A stretch of 64,000 nt of DNA. Source: Rhodospirillales bacterium. Lineage in GTDB: Bacteria > Pseudomonadota > Alphaproteobacteria > SMXQ01. The notes under the pieces were generated by a model. That model had not been told where the DNA came from, made no database searches, and worked only from the letters and a program-made list of their open reading frames with translations. Shown here piece by piece: positions 26,702-36,688 of the stretch; the stretch's first letter is position 1; each line of letters starts with the position of its first letter. The DNA lies in contig JABIXC010000017.1 of assembly GCA_018666775.1 (NCBI GenBank), forward strand, positions 1-64,000. Reading direction: 5' to 3'. The position numbers and the translations under genes were made by a program.

Positions 26702-27286
26702 TTAAGTGTGTAGTATCCAAAGCACGGTTAGGCCTGCTGCTGCAAGCCCCCAGAACAGAATTTGGCAGCTATTTGCGGAATTCTGTCCTGTATTAGGTGT
26801 TGCCGGTTGGGCTGGTGCCGCAGAACCGGCATCTGTCTCTTTATTTTTGTCTGCGAAATAGGCTTCAAAGCTCTTGAAAAACTGTCCTGCAAGCTTTTTA
26901 GCTGTGCTGTCGATCAACCGTTGGCCGATTTGGGCCAATTTTCCGCCGACACTGGCGTGCGCCGTATAGGTAATGATGGTTTCGCCATCTTCTTCACGAA
27001 GCAATACCTTGGCCTCACCCTTACCAAAACCAGCAACGCCCCCTGAACCCTGACCGGTCAGGGTATAGCCGTTGGGCGCATCAATGTCGCTTAAGGTCAC
27101 TTCGCCAGAAAAACTGGCTTTTACAGGGCCAATGGAAAGCTTCACCTTGGCCGTGAATTCGGTGTCTGACTTTTTATCCACTTCCTGGCATCCGGGGATG
27201 GCCAGTTTCAGAATCTCGACATCGTTAAGGGCTTCCCAGACTTCTTTCTGGGGGGCAGGAATGCGTTGTTCGCCTGTCATATCCAT
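26702..27286 (-). CDS. CoxG-like SRPBCC protein with C-terminal membrane anchor
   Basis: 194 residues. EQRIPAPQKEVWEALNDVEI and LKLAIPGCQEVDKKSDTEF are the CoxG/SRPBCC signature. A Pro/Ala-rich linker leads to a C-terminal hydrophobic helix (LFWGLAAAGLTVLWILHT), matching CoxG's role of tethering CO dehydrogenase to the membrane. ATG 27286 shares its A with the TAA of the large-subunit gene (TAATG), so translation is coupled. Another in-frame ATG lies at 27280. Confidence 0.88.
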   Translation of the reverse strand: MDMTGEQRIPAPQKEVWEALNDVEILKLAIPGCQEVDKKSDTEFTAKVKLSIGPVKASFSGEVTLSDIDAPNGYTLTGQGSGGVAGFGKGEAKVLLREEDGETIITYTAHASVGGKLAQIGQRLIDSTAKKLAGQFFKSFEAYFADKNKETDAGSAAPAQPATPNTGQNSANSCQILFWGLAAAGLTVLWILHT

Positions 27287-29655
27287 TATTCGGTTATTCC
27301 CTTCGTACGTGCCTGATTGATGGCATACCATACCCGATTGGGGGTCAATGGCATATCAATGGTATTCACGCCCATCGGCTCCAGGGCATTTAACACAGCA
27401 TGAACAAAGGCCGGTGGTGCACCGCAACACCCGGCTTCGCCCGCACCCTTGACCCCAAGCTCATTGTTGGTGCTGGGGACAGGATTGAACAGGGCTTCCA
27501 TGTGTGAAAAATGATGGGCTCGGGGCATGCCATAATCCATGAAGGAACCGGTCAGCAATTGGCCGGTTTCTTCGTCATAGACCAGATTTTCGGTCATGGC
27601 CTGGCCAATACCCTGGGCGACACCACCATGGACCTGGCCGTGAACAATCAGGGGGTTGAGAACCACACCGCAATCATCGGCGGCGGTAAAGGCCTGCATT
27701 TCGATTAATCCGGTTTCCGGGTCCACTTCAACTTCACAGATATGGCAGCCATTGGGGAAGCTCATGTCTGCGCGGCCACCGGGGCGCGCATAAAGATAGG
27801 TTTCATCCAGTTCCGGTTCCATGTCATCGGGTAATTTTGATGGGTCATGGGCGGCTTTAGCTACTTCATCGATGGTGACAGAGCCCGTTTTGGATTTGAA
27901 TTCACCTGCGTCAAAGGCAATGTCATCCTCGCCCGCCTGCAAAAGATGCCCGGCGATTTTCTTGCCTTTTTCAATGATGGCATCACAGGCCCGAAGAATG
28001 CCAACCCCGCCCATTTGTGACGATCTTGAACCGAAGGTGCCGGCCGACCCTTCGGGCTGGGTGTCAGTATCGCCTTGAACCAGATTGATGGAATCAAAGG
28101 GCACACCCATTTTTTCGGAAATGATCTGGGAATAAACCGTGGCATGGCCTTGGCCGTGGGAAAAGGTGCCAGAAAAGATGGTGACGGTGCCGTCGTCTTC
28201 GAAACGCACACGCATAACCTCTTCGGGGCGCCCTCCGGCACCTTCCAGAAAAGAGCCCATGCCAATGCCACGGAGGCGGCCATGTTTTGCTGATTGGGCG
28301 CGCCGGGCTTCGAATGTGTCCCACTTGGCAGCTTTCACGGCCATATCCTGACAGCCAGCAAAATCGCCGCAATCAATGCTCAGGCCCATCTGGGTGGCAT
28401 AGGGGAAATCGGTCATGTAATTGCGCTTGCGAAGTTCTCCGGCATCAATGCCCAGTTCCTTTGATGCGGTCTGCATCAACCGTTCAACAATGTAATTGGC
28501 CTCAGGCCGGCCCGCGCCGCGATAGGTATCGGTGGATACCGTGTTGGTCATCACGTTCTTGCAGGAATAATACAGCACCGGAATGTCATAACAGCCGCCA
28601 ACGATGCGCCCGCCGCCGTCAACGCCACAGCGACAGCTGTTTTCGGTGACCCAAGAGCCAATATTGACGTGGGTCAGAATTTTCATGCCCAGCACTTTGC
28701 CATTTTCGTCAAAGGCCATTTCGGCATCATTGACCTGATCGCGCCCGTGAAGGTCGGAGACAAAGGTTTCAGAACGATCGCCGGACCATTTGACCGTGCG
28801 GTTCAGCTTTTTGGCGGCATAGGCCACAGCAATGGTTTCGGGATAAATTTTCGACCGGGTGCCAAAACCACCCCCTGTATTGTCCGAAAACTGGCGAACC
28901 TTATCGATATCATCGTCATAGAGAAACTCGGCGACAGCCGTTTGCACCCGGTTACCACCCTGATGGGGGGTGTAGACGGTCATCAGGCCTGTATCGGTAT
29001 CAATGGCTGCGGTGCAGACCTTTGGTTCCATGGGGACCGGCACCAGTCGGTTGTTGATCAGATCAACAGAAACAATTTTATGGGCCAAAGCTGCCACCGC
29101 GTCATAGGCATCAGAGGTGTCATTTTCCCAATGCAGCGCGCAGTTATCGGGATTTTCGTCATGAATGGCGGGCGCGCCTTCGGCCAGGCCCTGTTTGGCC
29201 GTCACAATGGCGGTCAGTTCTTCGACATCCAATTCGATCAATTCGGCGGCATCCTTAGCCTGATTGGCGGTCTCGGCGATGACCATGGCAAGGGGCTCAC
29301 CTGCATATCGCGCCTTGTCGGTCGGCATGGGCAGGCGACGGGTCTTGAAAAGCGGGGTCCCATCCAGTTCTTTTAAGGGAACATCGACAGAAAACCGGCC
29401 AACACCATCGGCTTCCAGATCGCTGCCTGTATAGACCCCAATCACGCCGGGGGCTTTCAGTGCGGCATCAGTATTGATGCCAATGATGCGGGCATGGGCA
29501 TAAGGGGAGCGTAAAAAGGCAAGATGGGCCTGGCCTTCCAGATTGATATCATCAGAATACTGGCCGCCACCGGTCAAAAGGCGCTGATCTTCTTTGCGTC
29601 GGACCGGCTGTCCAACCCCAAATTTTTCTGCAAATCCTTCAGTGCTACCTGTCAT
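27286..29655 (-). CDS. Molybdenum hydroxylase large subunit, form II CODH-like
   Basis: 789 residues from ATG 29655. GVGQPVRRKEDQRLLTGGGQ at the N-terminus and GVKGAGEAGCCGAPPAFVHA with the catalytic Glu at the C-terminus place it in the xanthine dehydrogenase/CODH family. The active-site loop reads TDTYRGAGRPEANY, the AYRGAGR-like form II type, not the AYxCSFR loop of proven aerobic CO dehydrogenases. CO oxidation is therefore not supported; the likely activity is hydroxylation of a heterocycle or aldehyde. It starts the operon. No coxD/E/F-type maturation genes are present. Confidence 0.92.
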   Translation of the reverse strand: MTGSTEGFAEKFGVGQPVRRKEDQRLLTGGGQYSDDINLEGQAHLAFLRSPYAHARIIGINTDAALKAPGVIGVYTGSDLEADGVGRFSVDVPLKELDGTPLFKTRRLPMPTDKARYAGEPLAMVIAETANQAKDAAELIELDVEELTAIVTAKQGLAEGAPAIHDENPDNCALHWENDTSDAYDAVAALAHKIVSVDLINNRLVPVPMEPKVCTAAIDTDTGLMTVYTPHQGGNRVQTAVAEFLYDDDIDKVRQFSDNTGGGFGTRSKIYPETIAVAYAAKKLNRTVKWSGDRSETFVSDLHGRDQVNDAEMAFDENGKVLGMKILTHVNIGSWVTENSCRCGVDGGGRIVGGCYDIPVLYYSCKNVMTNTVSTDTYRGAGRPEANYIVERLMQTASKELGIDAGELRKRNYMTDFPYATQMGLSIDCGDFAGCQDMAVKAAKWDTFEARRAQSAKHGRLRGIGMGSFLEGAGGRPEEVMRVRFEDDGTVTIFSGTFSHGQGHATVYSQIISEKMGVPFDSINLVQGDTDTQPEGSAGTFGSRSSQMGGVGILRACDAIIEKGKKIAGHLLQAGEDDIAFDAGEFKSKTGSVTIDEVAKAAHDPSKLPDDMEPELDETYLYARPGGRADMSFPNGCHICEVEVDPETGLIEMQAFTAADDCGVVLNPLIVHGQVHGGVAQGIGQAMTENLVYDEETGQLLTGSFMDYGMPRAHHFSHMEALFNPVPSTNNELGVKGAGEAGCCGAPPAFVHAVLNALEPMGVNTIDMPLTPNRVWYAINQARTKGITE

Positions 29656-30053
29656 GATTCCTGCTTTTGTCCTTTGCGGACCCCGCACCCCATCAATGCA
29701 GGGCCATCCCATAAAAAGGGGCCCTAAAGAGGTGTTACGGAACCCGTTGGTGGGTGCCCTGAATTAAGGGGACACCTTGATTGAGGCCGGATTTTATAGC
29801 CTTCACCCCCGTATAGGAAAGCATAATTAACACTGTTTCGTATTTTATAAATGGGGGCGGTGAGGGGCATTGGTTTCATGAAATTTATCTTAATTAAGAA
29901 AATTAACAATCATTCTCAATTACATGTAATTAAAAGATTTTTTAAAATAAAAAAGATTTTTGGTCTGGGCGTTTCCCAAGGGCCTTTTCTGCGCTATAAA
30001 TTGTGTAGAAAGCTAATAAATTGGGCATTGCCCAAAAAACGGGAGAAACCGCT
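29656..30053. other. Divergent promoter region, A/T-rich
   Basis: About 400 bases between the Mo-hydroxylase operon and the amidohydrolase gene. The part from 29860 to 30000 is strongly A/T-rich and should hold promoters for both directions. A Fur-box-like sequence at 29904 is listed separately. Confidence 0.45.
29904..29918 (-). promoter_or_regulatory. Fur-box-like sequence
   Basis: The reverse strand reads TGAGAATGATTGTTA, matching the 7-1-7 Fur consensus TGATAATNATTATCA at 11 of 14 positions. A regulator of the Fur family (Fur, Mur or Zur) could act here on the Fe-S/Mo enzyme operon. In A/T-rich DNA such a match can arise by chance. Confidence 0.28.
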
Positions 30054-31100
30054 ATGACCGTCATCGATGCCGATGCCCATGTGATTGAAAACGAGGCAAC
30101 CTGGCAATACCTGTCAGAGGCAGACCGCCAGTATCAGCCCATGGTGCTTCAGCAAGTTGACGGGGTTTTCGGTCATACCAATCGCGGGGCAGTTTCCAAA
30201 GAATGGTGGATGGTTGGCACCCATGTCCAGCCAGCGGATCGCAACATCAATGTAGAGGATCTTGACCCGGAATCGCGCAATCTGACCAATGTCAAAAGCA
30301 GGCTGGATCATATGGACCAGTTGGGCATTGATGTTCAGGTGCTGTATCCGACCATTTTCCTGTCTCCCTGTTCGCCCGATGCGGCGGGGGAATTCGCGCT
30401 GTATCATTCCTATAATCAATGGCTGGCAGATATCTGGAAACAGGCGCCGGACCGGCTGCCCTGGGCGGCTATGGCGCCGTTGAATTCCCTGCATAAATTG
30501 CGCGAAGAACTTGAATTTGCCAAGGCAAACGGCGCGGTTTCTATCTTTGTGCGCCCCTTTGAATGCGAAAGAGGGATGTTTGAAACCTATTTCGATCCCT
30601 TATATGAAGCCGCACAGGATCTGGACCTTGCGGTGACCTTCCATGCGGGAAACGGGTCGTTTCAGAACCACAAATTCCTGGAACCCCATAATTTTGCCAA
30701 ATTCAAGCTGTCCATGATTGCCGCCTTTCACGGGCTTTTGGAATTCGAAGTACCAAAACGGTTTCCCGGTGTGCGTTGGGGGTTGATTGAAGCCAGTGCC
30801 AGTTGGGTGCCCTACGCCTTGATTGATGCGGAAAAGCGCCTGAAGCGTAAGGGTAAACGATTGTCTTCGGACCCCCTGAAAGACAACAACATCTTTGTCA
30901 CCATCGAGATGACCGATGATATCCCCTACATCATTGATCGGGTTGGGGACGACAATCTGGTTGTGGGCACTGATTATGGCCACACAGACACCTCTGCCGA
31001 AATCGAAGCCCTGCGTATGCTGCGCGATAACGGCAAGGTCAATGAAACCAGCATCAACAAGATCCTTGGCCCCAATTCCGAGGTCCTTTACGGCCTGTAA
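30054..31100 (+). CDS. Amidohydrolase-family metal-dependent hydrolase
   Basis: 348 residues from ATG 30054 (GGGAGAAA upstream). MTVIDADAHVIENEATW contains the strand-1 D-x-D-x-H form found in ACMSD-like members; FHAGNGSF supplies a further His, and VGTDYGHTD the final Asp. These enzymes are TIM-barrel decarboxylases or hydrolases of cyclic or aromatic acids. It lies opposite the Mo-hydroxylase operon, so the two may act on the same class of compound. Confidence 0.87.
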   Translation: MTVIDADAHVIENEATWQYLSEADRQYQPMVLQQVDGVFGHTNRGAVSKEWWMVGTHVQPADRNINVEDLDPESRNLTNVKSRLDHMDQLGIDVQVLYPTIFLSPCSPDAAGEFALYHSYNQWLADIWKQAPDRLPWAAMAPLNSLHKLREELEFAKANGAVSIFVRPFECERGMFETYFDPLYEAAQDLDLAVTFHAGNGSFQNHKFLEPHNFAKFKLSMIAAFHGLLEFEVPKRFPGVRWGLIEASASWVPYALIDAEKRLKRKGKRLSSDPLKDNNIFVTIEMTDDIPYIIDRVGDDNLVVGTDYGHTDTSAEIEALRMLRDNGKVNETSINKILGPNSEVLYGL

Positions 31101-31116
31101 TCCGGGCTTTCAGGCA

Positions 31117-31153
31117 TAAAAAAGGGCGGTGCGCATAGGCACCGCCCTTTTTA
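31117..31153. terminator. Bidirectional rho-independent terminator
   Basis: AAAAAAGGGCGGTGC and GCACCGCCCTTTTT form a stem around GCATAG, between the amidohydrolase gene and the convergent VOC gene. Confidence 0.92.
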
Positions 31154-31168
31154 ATGACTGTGCGGCAC

Positions 31169-31564
31169 CTACGGTGCGATGCCCTTATCGGAATCGTGGA
31201 GTTCCAGAACATTGCTGTCGGGATCATGGAAATAGGCGCTGCGCCCGGTAAAGGTTGCATCGCCGTGGCGTTCTTCATCCTTGAAGACTTTGATGCCTTT
31301 TTCCGCCAGATAGACAAGTGAGCGGTCATATTCATCGGCATCGACATAAAATGCGGTGTGGATATCGTGGACATCGGTGGGGTTGGGATCGATGGGTTTT
31401 TCAGAATAGGTCAGAACGAAATAATCGCTCAGACATTTGCAGAAAACCATGTGTTTGTTTTCGCGGACGAAATCAAAGCCCAAGGTGTCGCAATAGAACG
31501 CTTTGGATCGTTGCAGATCTTTCACGGGGATGGTGAAATGGGTTAGCCCCTTCATTTTGATCAT
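31169..31564 (-). CDS. VOC-family (glyoxalase/bleomycin resistance-like) protein
   Basis: 131 residues, one VOC domain. GLTHFTIPVKDLQRSKAFYC, VHDIHTAFYVDADEY and FHDPDSNVLELHD supply the His, His and Glu of a metal site. It may dimerise to a dioxygenase, isomerase or glutathione-transferase-like enzyme; substrate unknown. The in-frame ATG at 31555 is an alternative start. Confidence 0.85.
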   Translation of the reverse strand: MIKMKGLTHFTIPVKDLQRSKAFYCDTLGFDFVRENKHMVFCKCLSDYFVLTYSEKPIDPNPTDVHDIHTAFYVDADEYDRSLVYLAEKGIKVFKDEERHGDATFTGRSAYFHDPDSNVLELHDSDKGIAP

Positions 31565-31653
31565 GGTGTTACTCCCTTAATGTTTTTCCTTATTATACGA
31601 ATGATTTTTGAAAATCGCCAGCCCCGCCATCCATCGTATCAAGGGGTGTCGTA

Positions 31654-32007
31654 ATGCTTGTTCCCCGCATCAAACCGGGCATCTGGGTTAAGGCCCAGTT
31701 GCGTCTTGCCGATCTGGAGGGGCGTATTTTTACGGTTTTGCGCCGGGGCGATGACGATGGCGGGACGATTATTGTCAAAATTGTAGACAGAGGTGGCATG
31801 GCCGATGTTTTGGCCCAAACTACGGCAACCTCTGGCACCGGTGAGCTGGCCTGGTATCGGCCCCTTGGCCCGGAACCCGTCAGTGATGGGGATGCGGACG
31901 CCTATATTGCCCGCCAAGGCGATTTTGACCCCGATATTTGGGCTTTGGAGGTCATGGACCGGGATGGAACCTATGAAATTAGCGGCACCGTGCTGGATCA
32001 GGGGTAG
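31654..32007 (+). CDS. DUF1491-like protein
   Basis: 117 residues. RIKPGIWVKAQLRLADLEGR, DGGTIIVKI and AYIARQGDFDPDIWALEVMD correspond to the DUF1491 pattern as I remember it from alphaproteobacterial genomes. Function unknown; no signal peptide or catalytic motif visible. Confidence 0.78.
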   Translation: MLVPRIKPGIWVKAQLRLADLEGRIFTVLRRGDDDGGTIIVKIVDRGGMADVLAQTTATSGTGELAWYRPLGPEPVSDGDADAYIARQGDFDPDIWALEVMDRDGTYEISGTVLDQG

Positions 32008-32106
32008 AGGGGCGTCTTTTGATGTTCTGGCAGGCGTTAAAAAACCTGTTACACTGTTTGCAACGAAATAGGCCAAACAGGGCCAGAAAATAGGGAAGAA
32101 ATAAAG

Positions 32107-32577
32107 ATGAGCAGCATGCGAGAAGAAATTACCGAAGCAGACCACATTGAAGCTGAAAACAGCGTGGTCAAATTCAGCTACACCAAGCCAGAGGGCTTTG
32201 ATCGGGCAAAGGTTTCTGTTCGTCTTGGCCAGACCGATCATATTCGGGGCATGGTTCAGGTGATCAAAGATGGTGGGGAAAATAACCTGCATTATCATTC
32301 ACGCGTCGATGGCATGTTCACGGTCTTGTCGGGACGCATCCGGTTCTACGGTCCCGAAGATGTTGTGATCAGCGAATGCGGCCCCATGGAAGGGGTGATC
32401 ATTCCCCGCAACGCACGGTACTGGTTTGAGAACATCGGTGAAGGCGAAGCGGAAGTGATGCTGGTTCAGGGATTCCACGTTCCCGGAGCAGAAACATCCG
32501 GGCGCACAGATACCTCTGAGCGCAAGCTCGCCGATGCGGGTAACATGGATCAGACCTATAACGCGGTGGTCAAATAA
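32107..32577 (+). CDS. Cupin-domain protein
   Basis: 156 residues. GGENNLHYHSRVDGMFTVLS carries the first cupin motif (two His, with the Glu position replaced by Asp), RIRFYGPED follows, and GVIIPRNARYWFENIGEG is the second motif, with no obvious His. Probably a small-molecule-binding or isomerase-type cupin. AGGGAAG precedes ATG 32107. It converges on bipA with 27 bases between. Confidence 0.8.
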   Translation: MSSMREEITEADHIEAENSVVKFSYTKPEGFDRAKVSVRLGQTDHIRGMVQVIKDGGENNLHYHSRVDGMFTVLSGRIRFYGPEDVVISECGPMEGVIIPRNARYWFENIGEGEAEVMLVQGFHVPGAETSGRTDTSERKLADAGNMDQTYNAVVK

Positions 32578-32604
32578 GGCCAGTTCTGCTGGTTGGCCTA
32601 AACT

Positions 32605-34431
32605 CTATTCAGTAGTCGCTTTTTGGCGCGCGGTGCGTTTGCGATCTACGGCATCCAGCTGGCGCTTGCGCAGCCGGAAGGCCTTTGGCGTAACCTCAAC
32701 CAATTCATCGTCTGCAATATAGGCGATGGCTTCTTCCAGAGAGAACCGGATGGGCGTGGTCAGGGTGACCGCTTCATCCTTTCCCGATGCCCGGGTATTG
32801 GTCAGATTTTTTGCCTTCAGCGGATTAACTTCAAGATCATTGCCGCGACTGTGTTCGCCAATAACCATGCCCGCATACACTTGCTCACCGGCACCTAAGA
32901 ACAGGCGTCCACGATCTTCCAGATTCCAAAGCGCGAATGCAACGGTGGAGCCTTGTCCGATTGAGACCAGAACCCCGGAATGGCGATCCGCAATGGAACC
33001 TTTGTGGGGGGCATATTCATGAAACAGACGGTTCATGATGCCGGTGCCACGGGTGTCGGTCAAAAATTCAGAATGATAGCCAATCAATGCCCGGGTAGGT
33101 GCGTGAAAGACAAGGCGTTGCTTGCCGCCACCCGATGGGCGGATTTCCACAAGATCGGCGCGTCGTTGGCTCAGTTTTTCAACAACGGAGCCTGAAAATT
33201 CATCATCGACGTCAATCACAACTTCTTCGATAGGCTCCATCCGTTTCCCGGTTTCTGGGTCTTCCTTGAACAAAACCCGGGGGCGGCTGACGGCCAGTTC
33301 AAAGCCTTCGCGTCGCATGGTTTCGATCAACACAGAAATTTGTAGCTCACCCCGGCCTGCAACTTCAAATTCACTGCCACTTTGTGTTTTGCCAATGCGG
33401 ATGGCAACGTTGCCTTCGGCTTCGCGTTCAAGGCGCGCGGCAATCATGCGCGATGTCACTTTGTCGCCCTCTTGTCCGGCCAGGGGCGAATCATTGATAG
33501 AGAACGTCATGGCCAGCGTTGGCGGATCAACCGGGGTTGCTGCAATGGGCCGGGTTTCGGCAAGATCACAAATGGTATCTGCAACCGATGTTTTTCCAAG
33601 CCCGGCAACCGCGACAATGTCGCCAGCTTGGGCTTCTTCAACAGGCACGCGTTCCAAACCCCGAAAGGCGAGCAGGCGGGTAACCCGGCTGGACTCGACA
33701 GGGTTACCTTCACGATCAATAGATTTAACATCCTGATTGGCCTTGATGGACCCGCTTTGAATCCGCCCGGTTAAAATCCGGCCAAGATAGGGGTCGTAGG
33801 AAAGGATGGTGACCAAAAGGCGCAAGGGTTCACCGGCTTCCACATTTGGCGCCCGGACATCGCTGACAACCAGATCAAGAAGGGGGTTCATGTTTTCATG
33901 GGGGCCAGTAGGCTCTGCTGCTGCCCAGCCTTGTTTTGCCGATGCAAACAGGGTTGGGAAATCGAGTTGTTCTTCATTGGCGCCAAGGGCTGCCATAAGA
34001 TCAAAGACTTCATTTTGAACATCAAAGGGCCTGGCATCTGGCCGGTCGGTTTTATTGATGACAACGATGGGCTTGAGCCCAAGGGCGAGTGCTTTGCCAA
34101 GAACAAATTTGGTCTGGGGCATTGGCCCTTCGGCGGCATCGACAAGGACAACCACGCCGTCAACCATGGACAGGATGCGTTCGACCTCTCCACCAAAATC
34201 CGCATGGCCCGGAGTGTCGACGATGTTGAGCCGCGTATCCTTCCAGACAAGGGAGGTGCATTTGGCAAGAATAGTGATCCCGCGTTCGCGTTCGATATCG
34301 CCGGAATCCATGGCGCGTTCGGCGACCTTTTGGCCTTCGCGAAACGTGCCTGCTTGTTGCAACAAGCAGTCGACGAGGGTGGTTTTGCCATGATCAACAT
34401 GGGCAATGATGGCGATGTTACGAAGGTCCAT
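32605..34431 (-). CDS. typA: Translational GTPase TypA/BipA
   Basis: 608 residues, normal length. [17 protein letters not shown] (G1), RGITILAK (G2), [16 protein letters not shown] (G3) and [10 protein letters not shown] (G4) are intact, followed by EF-G-like domains and the BipA C-terminus ([20 protein letters not shown]). It binds the 70S ribosome and assists 50S assembly, especially at low temperature or under stress. Monocistronic here; the divergent oxidoreductase gene begins 140 bases away. Confidence 0.96.
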   Translation of the reverse strand: MDLRNIAIIAHVDHGKTTLVDCLLQQAGTFREGQKVAERAMDSGDIERERGITILAKCTSLVWKDTRLNIVDTPGHADFGGEVERILSMVDGVVVLVDAAEGPMPQTKFVLGKALALGLKPIVVINKTDRPDARPFDVQNEVFDLMAALGANEEQLDFPTLFASAKQGWAAAEPTGPHENMNPLLDLVVSDVRAPNVEAGEPLRLLVTILSYDPYLGRILTGRIQSGSIKANQDVKSIDREGNPVESSRVTRLLAFRGLERVPVEEAQAGDIVAVAGLGKTSVADTICDLAETRPIAATPVDPPTLAMTFSINDSPLAGQEGDKVTSRMIAARLEREAEGNVAIRIGKTQSGSEFEVAGRGELQISVLIETMRREGFELAVSRPRVLFKEDPETGKRMEPIEEVVIDVDDEFSGSVVEKLSQRRADLVEIRPSGGGKQRLVFHAPTRALIGYHSEFLTDTRGTGIMNRLFHEYAPHKGSIADRHSGVLVSIGQGSTVAFALWNLEDRGRLFLGAGEQVYAGMVIGEHSRGNDLEVNPLKAKNLTNTRASGKDEAVTLTTPIRFSLEEAIAYIADDELVEVTPKAFRLRKRQLDAVDRKRTARQKATTE

Positions 34432-34570
34432 TTTTTCTTACTTTCAGGTGTTGGGATGCGCAAACATAGTGATCTTCTGGCTGGGATCAAGGTTAACGAT
34501 CAAGATTGACCGACCTTCTTTGCCGCCGTATACCCAATGCGGAAAGATTTTGTGCCCAAGGAGACGAAAA

Positions 34571-35677
34571 ATCGCAGAAAACGTAGACTTAATCGTTATT
34601 GGCGCGGGTGTCGTGGGATTGGCCGTGGCACGTGAAATGGCCATGGCTGGACGCGAAGTTATCGTCCTTGAGGCAGAAGACGCTATTGGTTTGGGCACAT
34701 CTTCGCGAAATTCCGAAGTTATCCATGCGGGCATCTATTATCCCAAAGACAGTTTGAAGGCGAAATTTTGTGTTGAAGGGCGCAAATTGCTCTACCCATA
34801 TTGCGAATCCCGGGGGGTTGATTTCAGGCGATGCGGTAAATTGATCGTCGCCAGTGATGAAAGCCAAATTGATGGCATGGCCGAAATTCAGGCCAAGGCG
34901 CTTGCCAATGGTGTTGATGACATTCAATGGCTCGATGGAGATGCAGCCAAGGCATTAGAGCCTGACCTGAATTGCGTTGGGGCATTGTATTCCCCATCGA
35001 CCGGGATCATCGATAGCCATGGATTGATGCTCGCCTATCAAGGGGACGCCGAAGATAATGGTGCCATGATCGCGTTCAAAAGCCCGCTTGTTGCCGGGCG
35101 CGTAACCGATGGGGGCATCGCGCTAAGCATCGGGGGGGAACAGCCCACAACCCTGCTCGCCAAAAGCGTCGTTAATTCGGCGGGTCTGTTTGCACAAGTG
35201 GTTGCGAGTGCGATTAATGGGCTTGACCCCAGCACCATCCCGCCCCGGCATTTTGCCAAGGGAAATTATTTTTTCTGTTCGGAACGCAGCCCGTTTAGCC
35301 ATTTGATTTATCCCGCCCCCGAAGCGGCGGGCCTTGGGGTGCATTTGACCCTTGATCTTGGTGGTCAGGCAAAATTCGGTCCCGATGTCGAATGGGTTGA
35401 TGACATCAATTACGATGTGGACCCAAAACGGTGCGAAGGATTTTACGAAGCCGTGCGCCGCTATTGGCCGGGGCTTCCCGATGACAGTTTGCAGCCGGCC
35501 TATTCTGGCATCCGTCCAAAAATTCAGGCCCCCGGTGAACCTGCAATGGATTTTATGGTTCAAGGCCCCAATGAGCATGGCGTGCCCGGATTGGTAAATC
35601 TGTATGGCATTGAATCACCGGGCCTGACCGGATCACTGGCCATTGCCGGTGCGGTTCGCAGCGCCTTAGAGGCCTAA
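34571..35677 (+). CDS. FAD-dependent oxidoreductase, L-2-hydroxyglutarate oxidase-like, possible AUC start
   Basis: 368 residues if begun at ATC 34571. [20 protein letters not shown] is the Rossmann FAD motif, and [20 protein letters not shown] is characteristic of LhgO-type DAO-family enzymes that oxidise 2-hydroxyglutarate or similar hydroxy acids. No ATG or GTG fits just before the motif; the frame can be extended to 34406 but that part is non-homologous and overlaps the typA start. AAGGAG at 34558-34563 stands 7 bases before ATC 34571, giving (M)[10 protein letters not shown], a normal N-terminus. A TTG near 34547 is the other option. The dusA gene follows after four bases. Confidence 0.82.
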   Translation: MAENVDLIVIGAGVVGLAVAREMAMAGREVIVLEAEDAIGLGTSSRNSEVIHAGIYYPKDSLKAKFCVEGRKLLYPYCESRGVDFRRCGKLIVASDESQIDGMAEIQAKALANGVDDIQWLDGDAAKALEPDLNCVGALYSPSTGIIDSHGLMLAYQGDAEDNGAMIAFKSPLVAGRVTDGGIALSIGGEQPTTLLAKSVVNSAGLFAQVVASAINGLDPSTIPPRHFAKGNYFFCSERSPFSHLIYPAPEAAGLGVHLTLDLGGQAKFGPDVEWVDDINYDVDPKRCEGFYEAVRRYWPGLPDDSLQPAYSGIRPKIQAPGEPAMDFMVQGPNEHGVPGLVNLYGIESPGLTGSLAIAGAVRSALEA

Positions 35678-35681
35678 AGCC

Positions 35682-36671
35682 ATGGGCACCATCAACCACC
35701 GTCTTTCCGTTGCCCCAATGATGGATTGGACCGATCGACATGAGCGTTTTTTCCTGCGCCGAATAACCGCCCGCACCTTGCTGTATACAGAAATGATCAC
35801 CACGGCGGCGATTATCCACGGGGATCAGGAAAAGCTTTTGGGCTTTGATGCCAGCGAACATCCCTTGGCGCTCCAGGTCGGGGGATCGGATGGAGAAGAA
35901 TTGGCGACCTGCGCAAAGCTGGCGGCGGACCTTGGCTATGATGAGATCAATCTGAATGTTGGCTGTCCATCTGACCGTGTGCAATCAGGGCGGTTCGGCG
36001 CATGTTTGATGGCAGAACCCGCTCTGGTGGCAGAATGCGTTTCAGCCATGATGTCAGGCGGCATTCCCGTGACGGTGAAATGCCGGATCGGCATTGATGA
36101 CCGGGATTCTTATGATGACCTTCTGGATTTTATTACTACTGTGCAAAAGGGGGGCATCACATCCTTTACGGTGCATGCCCGAAAAGCGGTTCTTTCAGGG
36201 CTCAGCCCAAAGGAAAACAGGGACATTCCACCCCTTCGCCCCGAAGATGTCTATCGTTTGAAAGCAGAATTGCCCGACCTTGAAATCGTCATCAATGGGG
36301 GCATTTTAGACCTTGATGCGGTCCGCCATCACCTGGATCATGTTGATGGGGTTATGATTGGCAGGGCCGCCTATCACAACCCGTGGATGCTGGCGCGCGC
36401 CGATGCGCAAATATTCGGTGATCCCCCAACCGGTCTTACCCGGAATGCGATCATTGCCGACATGGTTGATTATGCCGATGACCATATCAGCGCAGGCGGG
36501 CGGCTTATGGATATCACCCGTCATATGCTAGGGTTGTTCCAAGGGGTTCCAGGTGCAAGGGCGTGGCGCAGGATGCTGACGGAAAAAGCCCGGCTCGACA
36601 ATGCCCGCCCGGAATTATTGATGCACGCAGCAGCGGCAATCCCTGAAGAAATACGCTTGCAGGCCCATTAA
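35682..36671 (+). CDS. dusA: tRNA-dihydrouridine synthase A
   Basis: 329 residues. LSVAPMMDWTDRHERFFLRR is the DusA-specific N-terminus; INLNVGCPSDRVQSGRFGAC holds the catalytic Cys; FTVHARKAVLSGLSPKENR and VINGGI complete the FMN/tRNA-binding barrel. It reduces U20/U20a in tRNA. The start lies four bases after the oxidoreductase stop; probably cotranscribed with it and with the membrane protein that follows. Confidence 0.94.
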   Translation: MGTINHRLSVAPMMDWTDRHERFFLRRITARTLLYTEMITTAAIIHGDQEKLLGFDASEHPLALQVGGSDGEELATCAKLAADLGYDEINLNVGCPSDRVQSGRFGACLMAEPALVAECVSAMMSGGIPVTVKCRIGIDDRDSYDDLLDFITTVQKGGITSFTVHARKAVLSGLSPKENRDIPPLRPEDVYRLKAELPDLEIVINGGILDLDAVRHHLDHVDGVMIGRAAYHNPWMLARADAQIFGDPPTGLTRNAIIADMVDYADDHISAGGRLMDITRHMLGLFQGVPGARAWRRMLTEKARLDNARPELLMHAAAAIPEEIRLQAH

Positions 36672-36688
36672 CAAATCAGGAGATCGGC

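Noticed and set aside
28669-29376. 235-codon forward-strand open frame within the Mo-hydroxylase large subunit gene
   Set aside because: Antisense shadow of a strongly conserved coding region; no recognisable protein pattern.
34406-34570. N-terminal extension of the LhgO-like gene to ATG 34406
   Set aside because: It overlaps the start of typA on the other strand, has no ribosome binding site, and the extra residues do not resemble the family's N-terminus.
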